Positions 27,598 through 36,846 of a DNA stretch of 64,000 nucleotides are shown here, one piece after another (position 1 is the first letter of the stretch; each line of letters begins with the position of its first letter). The DNA lies in NCBI RefSeq assembly GCF_022397955.1, contig NZ_JAKEUQ010000017.1:40442-104441 (forward strand). Direction: 5' to 3'. The notes under the pieces are model-generated. The model did not search any database. It saw only the letters and a program-made list of their open reading frames with translations, and was not told where the DNA came from. The position numbers were made by a program, and so were the translations under genes. The DNA is from Vibrio sp. Isolate32 (GTDB taxonomy: Bacteria; Pseudomonadota; Gammaproteobacteria; Enterobacterales; Vibrionaceae).

Positions 27598-29382
27598 ATG
27601 GATAAGAAAAAACAACGCAGCTTGAATAAGTGGCTTAAGCAACAAAGTAAGTTAGCAAAACGCTGGCTTATGATTGCGATTAGCCTTGGCGTACTTTCAA
27701 GTGTGTTTTTAATTGCTCAAGCAGCGCTTCTCGCCTCTATTCTTCACCAGCTGATCATCGAAAATGTCGATAAATCTGAACTGGTTGGTCATTTTGCTGG
27801 CTTGGCACTATCGGTCGTTGGCCGTGCGGGCTGTACATGGGGTCGTGAAATCGCAGGTTATCGCTGTGGTGAACAGATCCGTGTCTACATTAGGCAGCTC
27901 ATTCTAGACAAGCTACGCGAACTTGGCCCTGCTTACATCAAAGGTAAGCCAGCCGGCACGTGGGCAACGCTGTTGCTAGAACAAGTTGAAGACATGCAAG
28001 ATTTCTTCTCGCGTTACTTGCCACAGATGTCTTTGTCGGTACTGATTCCATTCATTATTTTGGTTGTAGTATTCCCAGTAAACTGGGCTGCCGGCCTTAT
28101 CTTCTTGCTGACTGCGCCACTGGTACCGATGTTCATGGCATTGGTGGGCATGAAAGCGGCAGACGCAAACCGCAAAAACTTCAAAGCACTTCAGCGTCTT
28201 TCAGGTCACTTTTACGATCGTTTGCAGTCAATGACAACCATTCGACTTTTCGACCGCACTAGCTCTGAAACAGAAGTGTTGAAAGGCGCATCTGAGGTGT
28301 TCAGAACGCGCACCATGGATGTATTGAAGATCGCTTTCTTGTCGTCTGCTGTGCTTGAGTTCTTCACGTCTATCTCGATTGCGATGACGGCGGTTTACTT
28401 TGGTTTCACTTACATCGGTGAGCTTAACTTCGGCCACTACGGTGTTGGCATTACACTGTTCGCAGGTCTGTTTATCCTTATCTTGGCGCCAGAGTTTTAC
28501 CAACCTCTGCGTGACTTGGGTACTTTCTACCACGCGAAGCAACAAGCGGTAGGTGCAGCCGAAAGTATTGTTGAGTTCCTAGAAACCGACATCACTAAGG
28601 TTAAATCAGGTGACACTCAACTAGACCCAGCTCAAGGCATCAGTATTGAAGCTGAAGATTTGAAAGTATTGAGCCCTGAAGGTGTTCAACTGGTTGGCCC
28701 TATTTCGTTCGCACTGAATACTCGACAATCGACGGCATTAGTTGGCCCAAGTGGCGCGGGTAAGACAAGTTTGATTAATGCCATTCTTGGTTTCATGCCT
28801 TATGAAGGAAGCTTGAAAATCAATGGTATTGAACTGCGTGATTTAGACTTGGCATCTTGGCGTAAGACCATTAGCTGGGTTGGCCAAAACCCACTGTTGC
28901 TTCATGGTAGCATTCGTGACAACGTCACTCTAGGTAAGCAAGATATTACCGATCAAACAGTTCAAAACGCACTAGACCAATCTTTCGCTAGCGAGTTTGT
29001 TAATGAGCATGGCTTGGACTACATGATTTCTGATCGTTCTGGCGGCCTGTCTGTTGGTCAATCTCAACGTTTGGCGTTAGCTCGTGCAATGATTCAAGAC
29101 GGCCAATTCTGGTTGCTTGATGAACCGACTGCTAGCCTAGATACTCGTAGTGAGCAGCTAGTGATGAAAGGCATCAACAGCAACATTGAAAGTCGCACAG
29201 CCCTGCTTGTGACGCACCAACTGGCTCCTCTTCAATCGGTCGATAACATTCTGGTTATGCGCGATGGTGGTCTTGTGGAACAAGGTCATTACTCTCAGCT
29301 TTCAACTGCGGGTGGTTTATTTGAAGAGATGCTAAACGCGAACTTAGCTCAACAAGACAATAAGGGTAATTTAGATGCGTGA
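27598..29382 (+). CDS. cydD: CydDC thiol/haem-linked ABC exporter, CydD subunit
   Basis: A 594-residue fused ABC half-transporter: six membrane helices in residues 20-320, then an ATPase domain with Walker A VGPSGAGKTS, signature LSVGQSQRLALARAM and Walker B FWLLDEPTASLD. With CydC it forms the inner-membrane heterodimer that exports cysteine and glutathione (haem binding has also been reported) and is required to assemble cytochrome bd oxidase and periplasmic c-type cytochromes. Its stop overlaps the cydC start by 8 bp, so the two are coupled. This fits a genome with the five-haem NrfA and NrfB. Confidence 0.95.
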   Translation: MDKKKQRSLNKWLKQQSKLAKRWLMIAISLGVLSSVFLIAQAALLASILHQLIIENVDKSELVGHFAGLALSVVGRAGCTWGREIAGYRCGEQIRVYIRQLILDKLRELGPAYIKGKPAGTWATLLLEQVEDMQDFFSRYLPQMSLSVLIPFIILVVVFPVNWAAGLIFLLTAPLVPMFMALVGMKAADANRKNFKALQRLSGHFYDRLQSMTTIRLFDRTSSETEVLKGASEVFRTRTMDVLKIAFLSSAVLEFFTSISIAMTAVYFGFTYIGELNFGHYGVGITLFAGLFILILAPEFYQPLRDLGTFYHAKQQAVGAAESIVEFLETDITKVKSGDTQLDPAQGISIEAEDLKVLSPEGVQLVGPISFALNTRQSTALVGPSGAGKTSLINAILGFMPYEGSLKINGIELRDLDLASWRKTISWVGQNPLLLHGSIRDNVTLGKQDITDQTVQNALDQSFASEFVNEHGLDYMISDRSGGLSVGQSQRLALARAMIQDGQFWLLDEPTASLDTRSEQLVMKGINSNIESRTALLVTHQLAPLQSVDNILVMRDGGLVEQGHYSQLSTAGGLFEEMLNANLAQQDNKGNLDA

Positions 29383-31096
29383 TTTACTGCCTTACCTGAA
29401 ACTCTATAAAAAGCATTGGTTTGGCCTATCGCTAGGTATGCTATTGGCTTTTGCTACTCTGTCCGCTTCTATTGGCTTGTTAACGCTATCGGGTTGGTTC
29501 ATTTCAGCTTCTGCGGTTGCAGGCCTGACGATTGCGCGTGAAACCTTCAACTACATGCTACCGGGTGGTGGTGTACGTGGTTTGGCTATGAGCCGTACTG
29601 CGGGTCGTTGGGGTGAACGTGTTGTAAGCCACAATGCGACATTCAAACTACTGACTGATCTACGTATCTTCTTCTTCAAGAAGCTGGCTCCGCTGATCCC
29701 AGGTCGTATTTCAAACCTACGTGACGCTGACCTACTGAACCGCTTGGTTGCTGATGTCGACGCCATGGACCACGTTTACTTGCGCTTAGTAAGCCCTGTG
29801 ACGGTTGGTGTGTTTGGTATATTCTTCCTGACTCTGTTCTTGATGTGGTTTGATACCTCGCTAGGCCTTATCTTAGGTTCTATCCTGCTTATCATGCTGT
29901 TGATTTGGCCTGTCTTGTTCTACAAGCTGGGTAAACGCAACGGTGGTGAGCTAACACAAAATAAAGCGGATCTGCGTGTTACCACTCTGGATTGGATTGA
30001 AGGCTACAGCGAACTGACTCTGTTTAGTGCAGAAGAGCGTTACCGCAATGCGATTCTAGAAACTCAACAGAAGCTTATGGCGAACCAGTTTGTAAACGCT
30101 AATCTTACCGGTATGGCTTCAGCAGCGCTTATGCTGTTCAACGGTTTGACACTGGTTCTTATGCTTTGGTTAGCGGCAGATGGCGTGGGTGGCAATGCTC
30201 CAGACCCGTTCATCGCGTTAATGGCATTCGCAACCATGGCAAGTTTTGAACTCTTGATGCCAATCGCAGGCGCGTTCCAGCATCTAGGTCAGACTCTGTC
30301 TTCTGCACGTCGCTTGAATGAAGTGATTCTGTCCGAGCCTGAAGTTCAGTTCGCAGACGAGAAGCTAGACATCAACAAGCCGCTTGATATTACCTTCTCA
30401 AACGTGACCTTCAACTACCCTGACTCTGAGCGCAGTGTTCTGAACGCTGTCGACCTAACGATTCCGGCAACGAACAAAGTGGCGATTGTGGGTCAAACGG
30501 GTTCTGGTAAATCGACACTGATTCAGCTTCTAACTCGCTACTGGGATCCGAAGAAAGGTTATATCTCTATCGCGGGCATTGAACTGACACAATGGAACGA
30601 GTCACAACTGCGTGAGTCGATCAGTGTGGTAAGTCAGCGTGTCGACATCTTGAATGGCAGCCTACGCGACAACCTGTTGATTGCGAAACCAGATGCTAAC
30701 GATGAGCACCTAGCTAACATTCTTAAAGACGTTGGCCTAGAAAAGCTGCTTGAGAATGATGGTCTTGATAGCTGGTTAGGTGACGGTGGTCGTCAACTGT
30801 CTGGTGGTGAGAAGCGCCGTGTTGGTATTGCACGTGCCATCCTTCATGATGCCCCTATCCTGCTTCTAGATGAGCCTACCGAAGGCTTAGATAAGCAAAC
30901 TGAGCAGAGCATCATGGCACTGTTTGAGAAGCATTTTGAAGGCAAGACGGTTATCTTCATTACGCACCGTTTGATTGGTCTGGAAGCGATGGATTCTATC
31001 GTTCTGATTGAACAAGGTGAGATTGTAGAACATGGCTCCCACGAGACACTGTTGAACGAACAAGGACGCTATTTCCAACTTCGTCAGGCAATCTAG
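29375..31096 (+). CDS. cydC: CydDC ABC exporter, CydC subunit
   Basis: A 573-residue partner of CydD with the same plan: an N-terminal six-helix membrane domain starting LPYLKLYKKHWFGLSLGM, then the ATPase with VGQTGSGKSTLIQLL, LSGGEKRRVGIARAIL and ILLLDEPTEGLD. The GGGVRGLAMSRTAGRWGERV segment early in the membrane domain is characteristic of CydC. It is translated from an ATG overlapping the end of cydD, and a strong terminator follows at 31125, closing the two-gene operon. Confidence 0.95.
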   Translation: MRDLLPYLKLYKKHWFGLSLGMLLAFATLSASIGLLTLSGWFISASAVAGLTIARETFNYMLPGGGVRGLAMSRTAGRWGERVVSHNATFKLLTDLRIFFFKKLAPLIPGRISNLRDADLLNRLVADVDAMDHVYLRLVSPVTVGVFGIFFLTLFLMWFDTSLGLILGSILLIMLLIWPVLFYKLGKRNGGELTQNKADLRVTTLDWIEGYSELTLFSAEERYRNAILETQQKLMANQFVNANLTGMASAALMLFNGLTLVLMLWLAADGVGGNAPDPFIALMAFATMASFELLMPIAGAFQHLGQTLSSARRLNEVILSEPEVQFADEKLDINKPLDITFSNVTFNYPDSERSVLNAVDLTIPATNKVAIVGQTGSGKSTLIQLLTRYWDPKKGYISIAGIELTQWNESQLRESISVVSQRVDILNGSLRDNLLIAKPDANDEHLANILKDVGLEKLLENDGLDSWLGDGGRQLSGGEKRRVGIARAILHDAPILLLDEPTEGLDKQTEQSIMALFEKHFEGKTVIFITHRLIGLEAMDSIVLIEQGEIVEHGSHETLLNEQGRYFQLRQAI

Positions 31097-31124
31097 TCGC
31101 TTCATTGATGACAAATAAACATCC

Positions 31125-31153
31125 AAAGCCCGAGTTCATACTCGGGCTTTTTT
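31125..31153 (+). terminator. Intrinsic terminator after cydC
   Basis: AAAGCCCGAG pairs with CTCGGGCTTT around a 6-nt loop and is followed by more T. Confidence 0.92.
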
Positions 31154-31319
31154 ATGTCTGTAACTCTAGTCCCAAACAACCCTCAACCAATAACCCCAAC
31201 AAATAACAAGCCACTCATTTGTAAGCCCTACCAATACATCGCTTACAAAAGCTTACTAATAACAAATGCCATTTCTTGTAGCATGCTGGCTTTATGGCTT
31301 GCAGATAACTTGGTTCCCT

Positions 31320-32738
31320 ATGGTATACAAACTCACTATTCCAACTCTTGTTCTTACTACGATGCTCACCGCGTGTGGCGGAAGTAGCGACAGCAAAAAC
31401 ACTAGCGCTTCAAAGAATGTCATCGATGCATCTAGCGCAAAGTCCGTTGTTAGCTTAGGAAGTAATTACTCACTGCAATTCAGTGTTAAATCGATTGCAA
31501 CTGGTAAAGATAAGAACGTGAACATTGATATTACTCAGTATGGTAATAATCTAAAATCTAGTGGCAGCTTCGCACAAGTTCACGGCATTCCTGAGCGCAA
31601 TTACAAGACTCAAAGCGATGCAGATATTACCTTCTCTGTGACGGCAACAGACTCAGCGGGTAAAACGTTCGATGTAGAAAACTTCGATATTTACTACGAA
31701 AACTTTAACGCAACGAGCACCCTTGAAAAGCTTGCTATTGCAGAAGTTGAAAACAACATCAACAACGTCATTCGATGGAAAAAAGCCGACACCGTAACCA
31801 TCAACAAGCAATTCATCATCGATAGCACTGGCGACAAGTTTAATATCGACCAAATGAGACCGATGAACCTTTATGTACGCGTGGGTAACACCCTAAGTAA
31901 CGCTATCCAATTTGTTCCAAGCTTTGCTCAAAGTGCTTCAAAGACGTTCGCTCGCGTACCAACAAGTGATTGTTCTGTTATTTCAGACACAACAGGCGAC
32001 TTGCTTAACAATGGCATCAAGCAACGCAGTTGCGTAGAAGCTCATGGTTACAAGATCCCTTTACTGATCGAAGACAAAACACAGAATGACGGCACGGCTA
32101 AAGTTGCGCACGTTAAGAAGATCATGCAGTACTACCTTGATAACTTCCCAGCTGAAGTGACCAAGGCGATCTACGACAGCAAAGCTGCGATGGCGTTCTT
32201 TTACGATGAAGACTGGGCTGATGGCCCGAATAGGGACGCAGGCGAATATTTAGATGAGAATTACCGCTTCCAAGATCTATTCGCGACTGAAACGACAGAT
32301 ACTACAGCAGGCGAAAACAAGCCGGGCTTAGTGGCACAAAGAGACGCTGCGTTTGAAGAGATTATTCACTTTGTACACGACTACGGTGTGATGAATTTGG
32401 CGGTACAATCACCTTCATCAAAGTGGGGTGTGATGCAAAAAGAACTCGATGAGCTGAATGAAAAAGCGATTCTTGCGGGCTCTTACTTTCCAAATGGAAA
32501 AGACTCGACGATTGTCGAAGCTGACCTAGACGCTGAGTCATACGATCAAGAATACCTAGCGTACTCTCTGTACGCTTACTACGACGTAAACTACAAAGGC
32601 TACAGCGCTCAAGAGCTAAGTTCCGCGACATTCACAGAGCTTCAAAAGAACGACCCTGCGATGGTGAAGTTTATGGAGAAATACTTCCCTACTCGCGCCA
32701 ATCTAAAAGCTAAGTTCCCAGGTTACCCGAACAACTAG
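31320..32738 (+). CDS. Large uncharacterised lipoprotein
   Basis: About 472 residues beginning with a lipoprotein signal (LTIPTLVLTTMLTACGGSS; lipobox LTAC). The ATG at 31320 gives a normal-length signal; an upstream in-frame ATG at 31266 adds 18 residues and is less likely. Residues 30-220 look beta-rich with NITQYGNN-like repeats. The C-terminal half is helical and acidic, and contains AFEEIIHFVHDYG, a Glu/His arrangement reminiscent of, but not matching, zinc peptidase HExxH sites, followed by a Tyr-rich stretch (YLAYSLYAYYDVNYKGYS). No family was recognised. A zinc-hydrolase role would be speculation. Confidence 0.75.
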   Translation: MVYKLTIPTLVLTTMLTACGGSSDSKNTSASKNVIDASSAKSVVSLGSNYSLQFSVKSIATGKDKNVNIDITQYGNNLKSSGSFAQVHGIPERNYKTQSDADITFSVTATDSAGKTFDVENFDIYYENFNATSTLEKLAIAEVENNINNVIRWKKADTVTINKQFIIDSTGDKFNIDQMRPMNLYVRVGNTLSNAIQFVPSFAQSASKTFARVPTSDCSVISDTTGDLLNNGIKQRSCVEAHGYKIPLLIEDKTQNDGTAKVAHVKKIMQYYLDNFPAEVTKAIYDSKAAMAFFYDEDWADGPNRDAGEYLDENYRFQDLFATETTDTTAGENKPGLVAQRDAAFEEIIHFVHDYGVMNLAVQSPSSKWGVMQKELDELNEKAILAGSYFPNGKDSTIVEADLDAESYDQEYLAYSLYAYYDVNYKGYSAQELSSATFTELQKNDPAMVKFMEKYFPTRANLKAKFPGYPNN

Positions 32739-32774
32739 TTCTTAGTGTCTAAGCCTCCGAATAAGAGGTACAAA

Positions 32775-32805
32775 AAAGCCGAATGTGATAATCACATTCG
32801 GCTTT
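32775..32805 (+). terminator. Bidirectional terminator between lipoprotein and chemoreceptor genes
   Basis: AAAGCCGAATGTG pairs with CACATTCGGCTTT in a convergent gap. Runs of A and T lie on both sides. Confidence 0.88.
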
Positions 32806-32823
32806 AAATTTACGCTTTAGTAC

Positions 32824-34707
32824 TTACAGTTTGAAGCGACTGATTTCGCTCTCTAGCTCGTGAGACAGTTCAGACAGCTGAGCTGCTTGCTCTGCCGCTT
32901 GGTGTGCTTCGTCTGCTAACTCGTTAGACACGTCACGGATTCCCTCGGTGTTACGAGTGATCTCAGACGTTACAGACGCTTGCTCTTCTGCCGCAGAAGC
33001 AATCTGTGTCGCCATGTCGCTGATACGTTCAACAGCAGCATGAATTTGCGTTAGGCTTGCAGCCGCTGAGTTTGCGTCATCAACACTGGTTTCAGCCAAA
33101 GTACGGCTGTCATTCATGATGCTAACCGCTTTGCCTGTTGTACCTTGTAGCAATTCGATAGTCTGTTGAATCTCTTGTGTTGAACCGTGTGTACGTTGGC
33201 TCAGAACACGAACTTCATCAGCAACAACCGCAAAGCCACGACCTTGCTCACCTGCTCGTGCCGCTTCAATCGCTGCGTTAAGTGCCAGTAGGTTTGTCTG
33301 TTCAGCGATGCCTTGAATGTTAGACAAGATAGCGTTGATGCTATTACCGTGCTCTTCAAGCTCTAGGATTACATTAGTTGCAATCTGAACTTCTTGAGCA
33401 AGGTTTTGGATAGAGCTTTGAGTTTGTGTTACTTGACCAGTACCGTGCTCACATGCACCAACCGCTTCAGATGAGTTCTGTGCCGTGTGGTCTGCGTTAC
33501 CCGCGATCTCTTGTGTTGCCGCTGCCATTTCGTTAACAGCCGTTGCAACCATATTGATTTCGTCTTGTTGCATCTGGATGCGAGCGCTACGCTCTTCCGC
33601 TTGTGATGCTGTTTGACGCGCTTGGTTACCCAATGCAGCAGACACCTCACTTAGCTTGATCACCATTGTGTGCATGTTGCCCACAAAACGGTTGAAGTTT
33701 TGTGCAAGCTGACCAATTTCGTCGTCGCTCTTAGGTTCAAGACGTTGAGTAAGGTCACCTTCACCTGAAGCAATCTCTTCTAGTGCTGCAGATACACGGT
33801 TTAAGTCACGGAATAGGAAGCTCACCAACCAAGAAACCAGTACGATCACGATAAGCGTAATCACTACGGCAGTCATAATAAGCTGAGTAAGTAGTGTTGA
33901 GTGGTTCGCTTCTTCAGTCGCTCGATCCATCTGAACCGCGAAGATCCAGTTAGTGTTTGGTACTTTCGTGAAGTAAAGCAGCTTCTCAGCGCCACGTTCT
34001 TTAATGATCTCGATGCTACCAGTACGCACTGCGTTCTCGATGATAGGCATAGAGATGTCATTAGAAAGCTGGCTTACTGGTTTCAAGCTTAGTGCTGAAT
34101 CTGGGTGCGCTAGGAAAGTGCCGTCAGACGCATCAATTAGCATCGCGTGCGCATTGTCACCCACATCTAGGCTGATTACGTCGTTAACCAATTGGTCGAT
34201 AAGTACATCTGCACCTACTACGCCAACAAGCTGACCATTGTGACGAACCGGTTCCGCGATGGTCACGAGTAGTGCTTTAGTGATTGCATCTTGGTAAGCC
34301 GTAGTAATGATCTGCTTACCTGCTGCATTTGCTTCTTGGTACCAAGGGCGTTGACGTGGATCGTAATCTGCACGGTTACGTTCAGGATGTGAACGGTACA
34401 CTACGCCTTCTGGAGTACCTAAAAAGATATCGTCAAAGCCACCCGCTACACGAGCTTGCTTAAGGAAAGGAACAACATCATCCTCTCGTGAAAAATCATT
34501 GAATGCTGAAGCGATATCCGCACGAATATCAATCCAGTTTTTAATACCTTCCGATGCTGCTTTAGATACGCTTTCAGCCCGCAGATATACGCCATTACGA
34601 GTCTGTTCAAATAATTGGTGTGCTGACAACCAACTCAATGCTGCCGCCATTACGACAACAGCAGATAGGCTCGCAGCTATTAGCTTCTGTTTTAGTGTTA
34701 GTTTCAT
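32824..34707 (-). CDS. Methyl-accepting chemotaxis protein with Cache sensor
   Basis: A 627-residue receptor: membrane helix at about 10-29, a periplasmic double-Cache domain ([17 protein letters not shown] is the typical Cache core), a second helix at about 280-300 ([20 protein letters not shown]), HAMP, then the long cytoplasmic signalling coil. The kinase-control tip is canonical ([20 protein letters not shown] and [13 protein letters not shown]). dCache_1 receptors usually sense amino acids or small organic acids. It sits beside the BCCT and TRAP transporter genes, so it may sense a related solute, but this is inferred from position only. Confidence 0.93.
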   Translation of the reverse strand: MKLTLKQKLIAASLSAVVVMAAALSWLSAHQLFEQTRNGVYLRAESVSKAASEGIKNWIDIRADIASAFNDFSREDDVVPFLKQARVAGGFDDIFLGTPEGVVYRSHPERNRADYDPRQRPWYQEANAAGKQIITTAYQDAITKALLVTIAEPVRHNGQLVGVVGADVLIDQLVNDVISLDVGDNAHAMLIDASDGTFLAHPDSALSLKPVSQLSNDISMPIIENAVRTGSIEIIKERGAEKLLYFTKVPNTNWIFAVQMDRATEEANHSTLLTQLIMTAVVITLIVIVLVSWLVSFLFRDLNRVSAALEEIASGEGDLTQRLEPKSDDEIGQLAQNFNRFVGNMHTMVIKLSEVSAALGNQARQTASQAEERSARIQMQQDEINMVATAVNEMAAATQEIAGNADHTAQNSSEAVGACEHGTGQVTQTQSSIQNLAQEVQIATNVILELEEHGNSINAILSNIQGIAEQTNLLALNAAIEAARAGEQGRGFAVVADEVRVLSQRTHGSTQEIQQTIELLQGTTGKAVSIMNDSRTLAETSVDDANSAAASLTQIHAAVERISDMATQIASAAEEQASVTSEITRNTEGIRDVSNELADEAHQAAEQAAQLSELSHELESEISRFKL

Positions 34708-34919
34708 GTCAAAGTTTCACGAGTGATAGGAAATCACGCGCATACTACCTAATATCATTATTAAATACGAGTGATTTCACAATTTAATGTCGTAATATAT
34801 CTTTCATGTAAACCATAGCCTTAGATTGTGCCAATTAGTTGGCATAACGCCAAATTCAAGGCGCTATTAACGATATAGTTATTATGATATTTGTCGGCTT
34901 TACCAAGGTAAAAAGAGAC

Positions 34920-34944
34920 AAAAAACAGGCGATTATCTCACCTG
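34920..34944 (-). terminator. Terminator after the first BCCT gene
   Basis: CAGGCGA pairs with TCACCTG (one G-U), with the T run on the minus strand, 60 bp beyond the stop at 35004. Confidence 0.65.
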
Positions 34945-35003
34945 CCTTCACTTAAAATTTCAGTCGAGCACCTATCAAACGCGCCACAATTTCACACTCA
35001 GGG

Positions 35004-36575
35004 TTAGCGTTTTTCTGTACGCATACCCATTAGCAAGCTCACACACATCAGTAATAGAATGATGGTGAATGGCAATGCCGTTGAGATTGCACCCGCTTGT
35101 AGAGCTTGTACTGCTTCAGTACCACCAACCCACAATAGAGCCACTGCAATCGCACCTTCAAGGAACGCCCAGAAAACACGTTGAGGTACTGGCGTATCTA
35201 CCTTACCACCCGCGGTGATGCTGTCGATTACTAGCGAGCCTGAGTCAGACGATGTAATAAAGAATACTAGAACCAATACAACCGCAATGATTGATAGCAG
35301 AGTACCAAATGGCAGTACATCAAACATTTGGAACATCGCTAGTGATACATCGGTTAAGCCTTTTTGACCAAGAGTACCAATGTTATTTACGATTTGATCA
35401 ATCGCCATGCCACCAAACACTGACATCCAAATGATAGTCACGGTAGTTGGTACAATCAGTACTGCTGTGATGAACTCACGAACCGTACGACCTTTAGAGA
35501 CACGAGCGATAAACATACCTACGAATGGTGACCATGAGATCCACCAAGCCCAGTAGAATACCGTCCAACCGTGTAGCCAAGCTTCATCTTCACGGCCGTG
35601 AGGGTTACTCAACGGAATGATGTTTTCAATGTATGCCATCAATGTTGTTGGGATTGAACCCAGCGTCACTGCATAACCGATTAGCGCAACTAAGATCAGC
35701 AGTAAGAAAGCTACTAGCATGTTGATATTACTGATAACTTTAACGCCACCATCAATACCACGAAGTACGGATACAACCGCTAATAAAGTCACCACTGTAA
35801 TAACAATAACTTGCAGCCCTAAGCCCGCTTCAATACCGAATACATGCTGAATACCACTTGCCGCTTGTTGTGCACCTAGGCCAAGCGATGTCGCCAAACC
35901 GAATAGGGTTGCAAGAACTGCAAAAATATCAACAATGTGACCAGCCCAGCCCCAAGCTCTATCACCTAAGATTGGGTAAAAGATAGAACGAATTGAAAGA
36001 GGTAATCCCTTGTTGTAAGAGAAGAAAGCAAGTGACAATGCCACTACACCATAAATCGCCCAAGGGTGCAGTCCCCAGTGATACATGGTTGCACCTAGTG
36101 CTAGCTTAGCCGCTTCTGGTGTATTCGCTTCAACACCTAACGGAGTTTCATACCAACCTGTGTAATATGCTGCTGGCTCTGCCACACTCCAGAACATCAA
36201 GCCGATACCCATACCTGCAGCAAACAGCATCGATAGCCAAGACATGAATGAGTAATCAGCGGTTGCATCAACGCCACCTAGGCGGATTTTTCCAAACGGA
36301 GAAATAATCAAGCCCAAGCAAAAAATAACGAAAATGTTACCGGACCAGATGAACAGCCAATCAAATGAATTGATAATTTGCCATTTAACACCATCTAGTG
36401 CTGCTTTTGCTGAAACGGTATCTGTAAGTAGAACACCGATCAGGAACAAAGCGATGAGTCCCGCACTGATACCAAATACTGGGTTGTGAACATCAAAACC
36501 CCATTTTTGGACGTTATCTTGACCAACAGTGTAATCCGTACTGTCGATACTGTATTTATCTATACCTTTAGTCAT
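35004..36575 (-). CDS. BCCT-family betaine/choline/carnitine-type transporter (copy 1)
   Basis: A 523-residue inner-membrane carrier with about 12 helices. BCCT signatures are clear: GMGIGLMFWSVAEPAAYYTGW in helix 3-4 and the Trp-rich box FYWAWWISWSPFVGMFIARVS. Members take up compatible solutes (glycine betaine, choline, DMSP) with sodium or protons and support osmotic balance in seawater. It is closely related to the next gene upstream, sharing most of its sequence, and so arose by tandem duplication. The ATG has GAGAGGGATA before it. Each copy has its own leader and terminator, so they may be controlled separately. Confidence 0.94.
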   Translation of the reverse strand: MTKGIDKYSIDSTDYTVGQDNVQKWGFDVHNPVFGISAGLIALFLIGVLLTDTVSAKAALDGVKWQIINSFDWLFIWSGNIFVIFCLGLIISPFGKIRLGGVDATADYSFMSWLSMLFAAGMGIGLMFWSVAEPAAYYTGWYETPLGVEANTPEAAKLALGATMYHWGLHPWAIYGVVALSLAFFSYNKGLPLSIRSIFYPILGDRAWGWAGHIVDIFAVLATLFGLATSLGLGAQQAASGIQHVFGIEAGLGLQVIVITVVTLLAVVSVLRGIDGGVKVISNINMLVAFLLLILVALIGYAVTLGSIPTTLMAYIENIIPLSNPHGREDEAWLHGWTVFYWAWWISWSPFVGMFIARVSKGRTVREFITAVLIVPTTVTIIWMSVFGGMAIDQIVNNIGTLGQKGLTDVSLAMFQMFDVLPFGTLLSIIAVVLVLVFFITSSDSGSLVIDSITAGGKVDTPVPQRVFWAFLEGAIAVALLWVGGTEAVQALQAGAISTALPFTIILLLMCVSLLMGMRTEKR

Positions 36576-36805
36576 TATCCCTCTCTACGGAATATTAATA
36601 GGGTCTGTTGACCAAATATCCCTTTCTTACCTGTGACTGGATCAAGAACTCGAACATACGATCCAAGTAGCACAAGCTGTTGTCACAATAATTTAAATAC
36701 TTGGATGTCTGAAGTTTAGCAGGTTAACTTGTTGTTTTCAGTAAAGCAGAATCGGTTCGATGTAATTTCAAACAAAATTCACGTAATTAATCAAATTTAT
36801 GACGA

Positions 36806-36830
36806 AAAGAAGGCCGACCCCGTCGACCTT
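36806..36830 (-). terminator. Likely terminator after the second BCCT gene
   Basis: AGGCCGA pairs with TCGACCT with one mismatch, and TTCTTTTC follows on the minus strand. Confidence 0.5.
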
Positions 36831-36846
36831 TTTATGAAAAATACTT

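Noticed and set aside
31154..31387. Rightward ORF overlapping the cydC terminator and the lipoprotein signal
   Set aside because: It starts inside the terminator tail and overlaps the better-supported lipoprotein start in a different frame.
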